From positions 31,622-95,621 of the forward strand of contig CAZYBU010000008.1 of NCBI GenBank assembly GCA_964645775.1: a stretch of 64,000 nt of DNA. Reading direction: 5' to 3'. This document shows positions 59,958 to 64,000 of the stretch, piece after piece. Source of the stretch: CAZYBU01 sp964645775. GTDB lineage: Bacteria; Spirochaetota; UBA4802; UBA5550. The notes below the pieces were generated by a model. That model saw only the letters and a list, made by a program, of their open reading frames with translations. It was not told the origin of the DNA and made no database searches. Positions within the stretch are counted from its first letter, which is position 1. The number at the start of each line of letters is the position of its first letter. Both the position numbers and the translations under genes were made by a program.

Positions 59958-60461
59958 TCAGCTTTCATCCTCGCGTTCCAGAGCCAGACGGATAAGGTAG
60001 AGTATATTGATAAAGTTCGTGATCCCTCCCACGAACCGTTCACGTATCATTCCCTGAGGGATGGTCTCGATGAGCCGGTTCATCTCCTGCATCCTCTCAT
60101 AAAGGGTATGGTAATCGGACCAGGCTTTTTTCTTTCCCCTCTTCTGCACATAGGCAGGAATAATATGCTTTATCTGCTTCATGTTTTCAAAGGATTCCCG
60201 AAAGGCATCCCTGGACTCATCGGAAAATCCTTCCAGGGCCTTTTCCAGAAGACATAACCTCATAAGACGATACCCGGTGTGGATATTGCCGTAATCCCTG
60301 TTTGCTAAGGTGTCGGGATACTTTTTAAAATACTCCTCACCCAGACGCACCATCTCGTCCCTGTCCAGGTAGAAATTTCCCTTCAATTCACAAAGGTATT
60401 CCCGAAAGGAATCAAGATCGTTGTATTCGCAGAATATGTCAGACGGTTTCTTTTCCATCAC
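59958..60461 (-). CDS. Hypothetical all-helical protein upstream of Cache kinase
   Basis: 167 residues, charged and helical throughout (DRDEMVRLGEEYFKKYPDTL, ESFENMKQIKHIIPAYVQKR, YERMQEMNRLIETIPQGMI), with no membrane segment. I do not recognise it. It is co-translated with the kinase gene, so it may modulate that sensor. Confidence 0.7.
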   Translation of the reverse strand: MMEKKPSDIFCEYNDLDSFREYLCELKGNFYLDRDEMVRLGEEYFKKYPDTLANRDYGNIHTGYRLMRLCLLEKALEGFSDESRDAFRESFENMKQIKHIIPAYVQKRGKKKAWSDYHTLYERMQEMNRLIETIPQGMIRERFVGGITNFINILYLIRLALEREDES

Positions 60462-60543
60462 TCTTTTTTTTAACCTGTAATCCGAAGAGCATCAGAGACA
60501 GGCAGAGGGACCCCTGCTTTTTTCCTTTCTCTTCCGCTTCCAG

Positions 60544-61380
60544 TCATAACATGGAAGTCTTTTTTTCCCGGATTCTTCGGGGCAGTTGATAGACTCCGTT
60601 AAAAAATTCCCCGGAAGAAATGTACTTGTCGACCATACTGACAATATAGGATTCCCTGTACTGGGGTGGCTTAATAGTAAGAGGCCACATATGTTTAAGG
60701 ATGATATCATACTCAATGTCATTGAGGTTAAAATGGGTCATGGAGTTTAAAAGGGCGACCCTGGGGTGTTTAAAACCGTGAAGACCTCCCCTGTAGGGAC
60801 GGGGGCCGCTATCCTTCCAGTCGTAGAGAAAAAAGTCATGGAGCAAACCTCCTCTGGCCGCTGAGCGATAATCCAGGTTCAGGTTACGGCAGAGCCTGTA
60901 GGAGAGATAAGATACCTTCCGGACATGGTCATAAATCGTCGCGTCATGGTGAGGGAATTCTTTTAATTTGAGGAAATCTTCGTTGCTAAGGATATCGGCC
61001 ACGATCTCCAGGTATTCCAAATCGTTAAAACGCTGATCAATAGCCTTATTCTCCAGGGTGCCAAGAAGCTTCTTCAGGGGTTGCGGGAGCTTTTTTTCGA
61101 TACCCTCCCCCATGCTTCGGGAAAGTATTCTCCGAAGTGAGTTAAAGGCAGCAAGCTGACGCTTCATGGAATTCAGAAGCTCCTGAAGTTCCTGGGTGGT
61201 CAATTCCAGATAATTGTTAAATATGTAAGACAAACGCTCCATGACCCTTTCCATGGCCCGGAAAGAGAAGAACGCATCCACGGCTATGAAACTGCCTCCC
61301 GCGAGAGAAAGATAAGAGAACCACTTCTCACCCATCAACAGCTCCCTCATCCCGGGATGGAAAAAGTATACAAAGGCCAT
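60544..61380 (-). CDS. HD-domain phosphohydrolase-like protein (5' end at assembly join)
   Basis: 278 residues if translation starts at the ATG at 61,380, which is exactly the last base before the composition change. One hydrophobic helix (FSYLSLAGGSFIAVDAFFSF) is followed by a coiled helical linker (about 45-90) and an HD domain: HDATIYDHVRKVSYLSYR, GGLLHDFFLYDW, GFKHPRVALL and IILKHMWPLT. It is probably a nucleotide phosphohydrolase. The true N terminus may be missing because the contig switches source there. Confidence 0.8.
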   Translation of the reverse strand: MAFVYFFHPGMRELLMGEKWFSYLSLAGGSFIAVDAFFSFRAMERVMERLSYIFNNYLELTTQELQELLNSMKRQLAAFNSLRRILSRSMGEGIEKKLPQPLKKLLGTLENKAIDQRFNDLEYLEIVADILSNEDFLKLKEFPHHDATIYDHVRKVSYLSYRLCRNLNLDYRSAARGGLLHDFFLYDWKDSGPRPYRGGLHGFKHPRVALLNSMTHFNLNDIEYDIILKHMWPLTIKPPQYRESYIVSMVDKYISSGEFFNGVYQLPRRIREKKTSML

Positions 61381-61383
61381 TGA
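61381..61383. other. Probable chimeric junction between two genomes
   Basis: To the left, the codon use and composition match the rest of the window. To the right, the DNA becomes strongly GC-rich with alphaproteobacterial genes. The cobD-like gene is cut here, and the HD gene loses any upstream sequence here. Confidence 0.8.
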
Positions 61384-61599
61384 GACCTTCGACCCAACCT
61401 GCACCGGCTCGGCTTGGCGCTGGCCGGTCCCAGGCGTTATCCCGGTGCCGTCGTCGACGATGCCTGGATCGGCGGCGGCCGGGCGCGGGCGACGGTGCAG
61501 GATATCGACCGGGCGCTGCAGCTTTTCGTCGCCGCCTGTCTCGTCAACGCATTGACCGTGGGCGTGATCGCGGTCATCGTCCTGGCGCCGGCGGCCTGA
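61384..61599 (+). CDS. cobD: Cobalamin biosynthesis protein CobD/CbiB, C-terminal fragment
   Basis: 71 residues in an open frame from the junction: LRPNLHRLGLALAGPRRYPG, then DDAWIGGGRARATVQDIDRAL and a last hydrophobic helix. This is the typical end of adenosylcobinamide-phosphate synthase. About 240 N-terminal residues are missing because the contig switches source. Confidence 0.7.
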   Translation, partial: DLRPNLHRLGLALAGPRRYPGAVVDDAWIGGGRARATVQDIDRALQLFVAACLVNALTVGVIAVIVLAPAA

Positions 61600-61642
61600 C
61601 GGCCCAGGCCCGACCGGGCGGAGCAATCTCGAGGACTGGACG

Positions 61643-62299
61643 ATGCCCGAGGCAACGCTGGTACTGGCCAACCGCAACTACTCCTCGTGGTCGTTCCGCG
61701 GCTGGCTCGCCGTTCGCCAAGCCGGCCTGCCCGTGGAGGAGGTGGTCATTCCGCTCGACCAGCCGACCACGGCGGCCGAGATCGCGAAGCATTCGCCGTC
61801 CGGCCTGGTGCCCGTGCTCAAGGAGGGCGAGCGCATCGTCTGGGATTCCCTTGCCATTCTCGAAGACTTGGCCGAGCGCTTTCCCGAGGCCGGCCTGTGG
61901 CCGGAGGATCCGTTGGCGCGCAGCCACGCCCGGGCGATCGTCGCCGAGATGCATTCCGGCTTCCGCGCGCTGCGGACCAACATGCCGATGAACATGCGGG
62001 CGGCGAAACCGGGCCTCGGGCGCGCCGACGGTGTCGCCGACGACATCGCGCGGATCACCGCGATCTGGGGCGACTGCCGGCGGCGCTTCGGTGGCGACGG
62101 CCCCTATCTGTTGGGCGCATGGTGCGGTGCCGACGCGGCGTTCGCCCCGGTGGTCAGCCGCTTCGGCACCTACGCCGTTGACCTCGACCCCGTCTGTCGC
62201 GCCTACGCTGCCGCGGTGCAGGGGCACGACTGGTATCGCGAGTGGGCCCTCGCCGCCGCGGCCGAGCCGTGGGGCATTGCCAAGTACGATTCAATCTGA
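61643..62299 (+). CDS. Glutathione S-transferase family protein
   Basis: 218 residues. The thioredoxin-like N-terminal half has ANRNYSSWSFRGWLAVRQAG and the cis-Pro/glutathione-binding SGLVPVLKEGERIVWDSLAI. A helical C-terminal half follows with GADAAFAPVVSRF. It conjugates glutathione or binds electrophiles. The base composition is alphaproteobacterial and unlike the first 61 kb. Confidence 0.93.
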   Translation: MPEATLVLANRNYSSWSFRGWLAVRQAGLPVEEVVIPLDQPTTAAEIAKHSPSGLVPVLKEGERIVWDSLAILEDLAERFPEAGLWPEDPLARSHARAIVAEMHSGFRALRTNMPMNMRAAKPGLGRADGVADDIARITAIWGDCRRRFGGDGPYLLGAWCGADAAFAPVVSRFGTYAVDLDPVCRAYAAAVQGHDWYREWALAAAAEPWGIAKYDSI

Positions 62300-62318
62300 C
62301 CAAAGGAACCGCCGAACC

Positions 62319-62698
62319 ATGATGGACGTCAAATTCGACAAGTAAACCCGAACGATCACGTTCACCTACTCGGGCATGGTTTCCGTCGCGGACATGAACG
62401 CCGTCCATGCGAAGATCGAGGAGTCCGCGGGGCCGGATTTCGTGCGCGTGCGGGGATCTGTCTCCAACCTCAAGATCCTGCTCGACTGGGAGGCGCTGGA
62501 TGGGTGGGAGAGCGACACGAAGCCCCTCGGCACCTGTTCGGGCTAGATGTCAGGGATGCCGTCAAGCGCGTCGCCGTCATCGCCGACCGCAAATGGCACG
62601 GTGAGCAGGACCGGCTCGCCGACGTCCTTAAGTCGGCCAAGGTCCGCTTCTTCACACCGGACCAATGCGCCGCCGCGACCGAGTGGCTCGCCGCCTGA
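62319..62698 (+). pseudogene. Broken SpoIIAA/STAS-like gene
   Basis: The first frame reads MMDVKFDK, then TAA at 62,343-62,345, then TRTITFTYSGMVSVADMNAV and a KILLDWEALDGWESD stretch. A frameshift near 62,525 moves the rest to another frame (GLDVRDAVKRVAVIADRKW, FFTPDQCAAATEWLAA). Together they give the normal SpoIIAA-like (STAS/SEC14-type) protein of about 125 residues. Either the gene is dead, or the base calls contain two errors. Confidence 0.75.
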
Positions 62699-62708
62699 GG
62701 GGCGGGCG

Positions 62709-63080
62709 CTACTGCAGGTCGAGGGCGTAGCGCTTCAGGTCTTCAAGAGAGACGACATCCAGCGCCGCTTCGTGGGTCGCTGCCAGGATCACCGGCGGCG
62801 CCACCCCCGCGGCCAGCGCCTCGCGCCAGCGCGCCGCACAGAGACACCAGCGGTCGCCCGGCGTGAGTCCGGGAAAGCCGGCGGCCGGCAGGGGAGCGGT
62901 GAGATCGTTGCCGCGTCCGCGGCTGAACGCCAGGAAGGCCGCCGTCACCTGGGCACAGACCACGTGCACGCCCGCGTCCTCGGGGCCGGTGTCGCAGCAG
63001 CCGTCGCGGAAGAAGCCGGTCATCGGCGCGGTGCCGCAGAGCTCCAGCGGCTCGCCAAGGACGTTGCGCGCATCGGACAT
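62709..63080 (-). CDS. DUF2237 family protein
   Basis: 123 residues from MSDARNVLGEPLELC. The signature TGFFRDGCCDTGPEDAGVH, then VCAQVTAAFLAFS and PGDRWCLCAARW, is diagnostic of DUF2237. The function is unknown. The conserved Cys residues (CC, C, CLC) suggest metal or redox binding. Confidence 0.93.
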   Translation of the reverse strand: MSDARNVLGEPLELCGTAPMTGFFRDGCCDTGPEDAGVHVVCAQVTAAFLAFSRGRGNDLTAPLPAAGFPGLTPGDRWCLCAARWREALAAGVAPPVILAATHEAALDVVSLEDLKRYALDLQ

Positions 63081-63267
63081 TCGCCTTGACCTCCCTCGTG
63101 TCACAGTCGCCAGTATCGAAGCCGGCATCGGGGCCGCGCCGGCTTGCCGGTGTGGCAGGGCATGCCCACGTTTTCATCCTGCGGACATGGACATGCACAC
63201 GCAAGTGTGCTCATAGCAGGCGCTCAGTCCCAGCGTCATCGCCAATCGTCGTCGGAGGAGAAGACCC

Positions 63268-64000
<733 letters not shown>

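Noticed and set aside
61401..61677. Upstream extension of the HD-domain frame to 61,677
   Set aside because: The extra N-terminal residues (Arg/Pro-rich) are translated from the GC-rich foreign segment and have no relation to the HD protein.
61380..61991. Plus-strand 203-codon frame over the junction
   Set aside because: A shadow of cobD and GST in the wrong frame; composed mostly of Arg, Pro and Ala as expected for GC-rich DNA.

Overview
The window looks like a piece of a metagenome-derived assembly made of two parts. Bases 1-61,380 come from one Gram-negative bacterium with balanced base composition. It carries an RND pump, lipoproteins with lipoboxes, many sensor kinases, and CoA-dependent lipid catabolism. 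I cannot place it to a phylum with confidence; Spirochaetota or a Desulfobacterota-like lineage would fit. From about 61,381 to the end the DNA is strikingly GC-rich, and its genes (cobD tail, GST, SpoIIAA-like remnant, DUF2237, acnA) look alphaproteobacterial. cobD is cut exactly at the change point, so this is most simply a chimeric join. Ten Ns at 36,487-36,496 mark a scaffold gap inside a helicase gene.

Layout. 1-11,613, minus strand: a beta-oxidation-type cluster under a TetR-family regulator. It holds three thiolase-fold/lipid-transfer proteins that lack the thiolase cysteine, three DUF35 OB-fold partners, two canonical thiolases, an enoyl-CoA hydratase, a 3-hydroxyacyl-CoA dehydrogenase, a CrtI-like flavoprotein and a CrtC-like lipocalin-fold protein. 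11,805-20,262: a tandem ribbon-helix-helix-like protein surrounded by copies of a near-palindrome, a B12/radical SAM protein, a YugP-type peptidase, fructose-1,6-bisphosphatase, a hydrolase, a PlsC-type acyltransferase and a glycosyltransferase. 20,477-25,893: a minus-strand operon of a GPH-type transporter, a sulfatase, a Gfo/Idh oxidoreductase and small membrane proteins. 26,104-32,126: small housekeeping and accessory genes, including a REC-GGDEF gene that has lost its middle.

32,116-44,161, minus strand: a diguanylate cyclase, an MrfA/MrfB-like DNA repair pair, remnants of foreign genes, and an RND pump-TPR-lipoprotein operon. 44,405-53,308, mostly plus strand: a REC-GAF-PP2C phosphatase, a GH1 glycosidase, then a tightly coupled operon of a PAS sensor kinase whose phosphoacceptor histidine is replaced, a RavA/MoxR-type AAA+ ATPase and a ViaA-like VWA protein. 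53,326-61,380: an NRDE protein, an SDR protein, an MFS gene with an internal deletion, a lipoprotein MsrB-MsrA fusion, two histidine kinases and an HD-domain protein.

The two most unusual signals are the histidine-less kinase coupled to a MoxR/VWA pair (48,502-53,308) and an over-represented near-palindrome GATA(AC/GT)TATC. I count 11 copies of the latter by eye between 1.7 and 28.8 kb, both between and inside genes, and found none in the rest.
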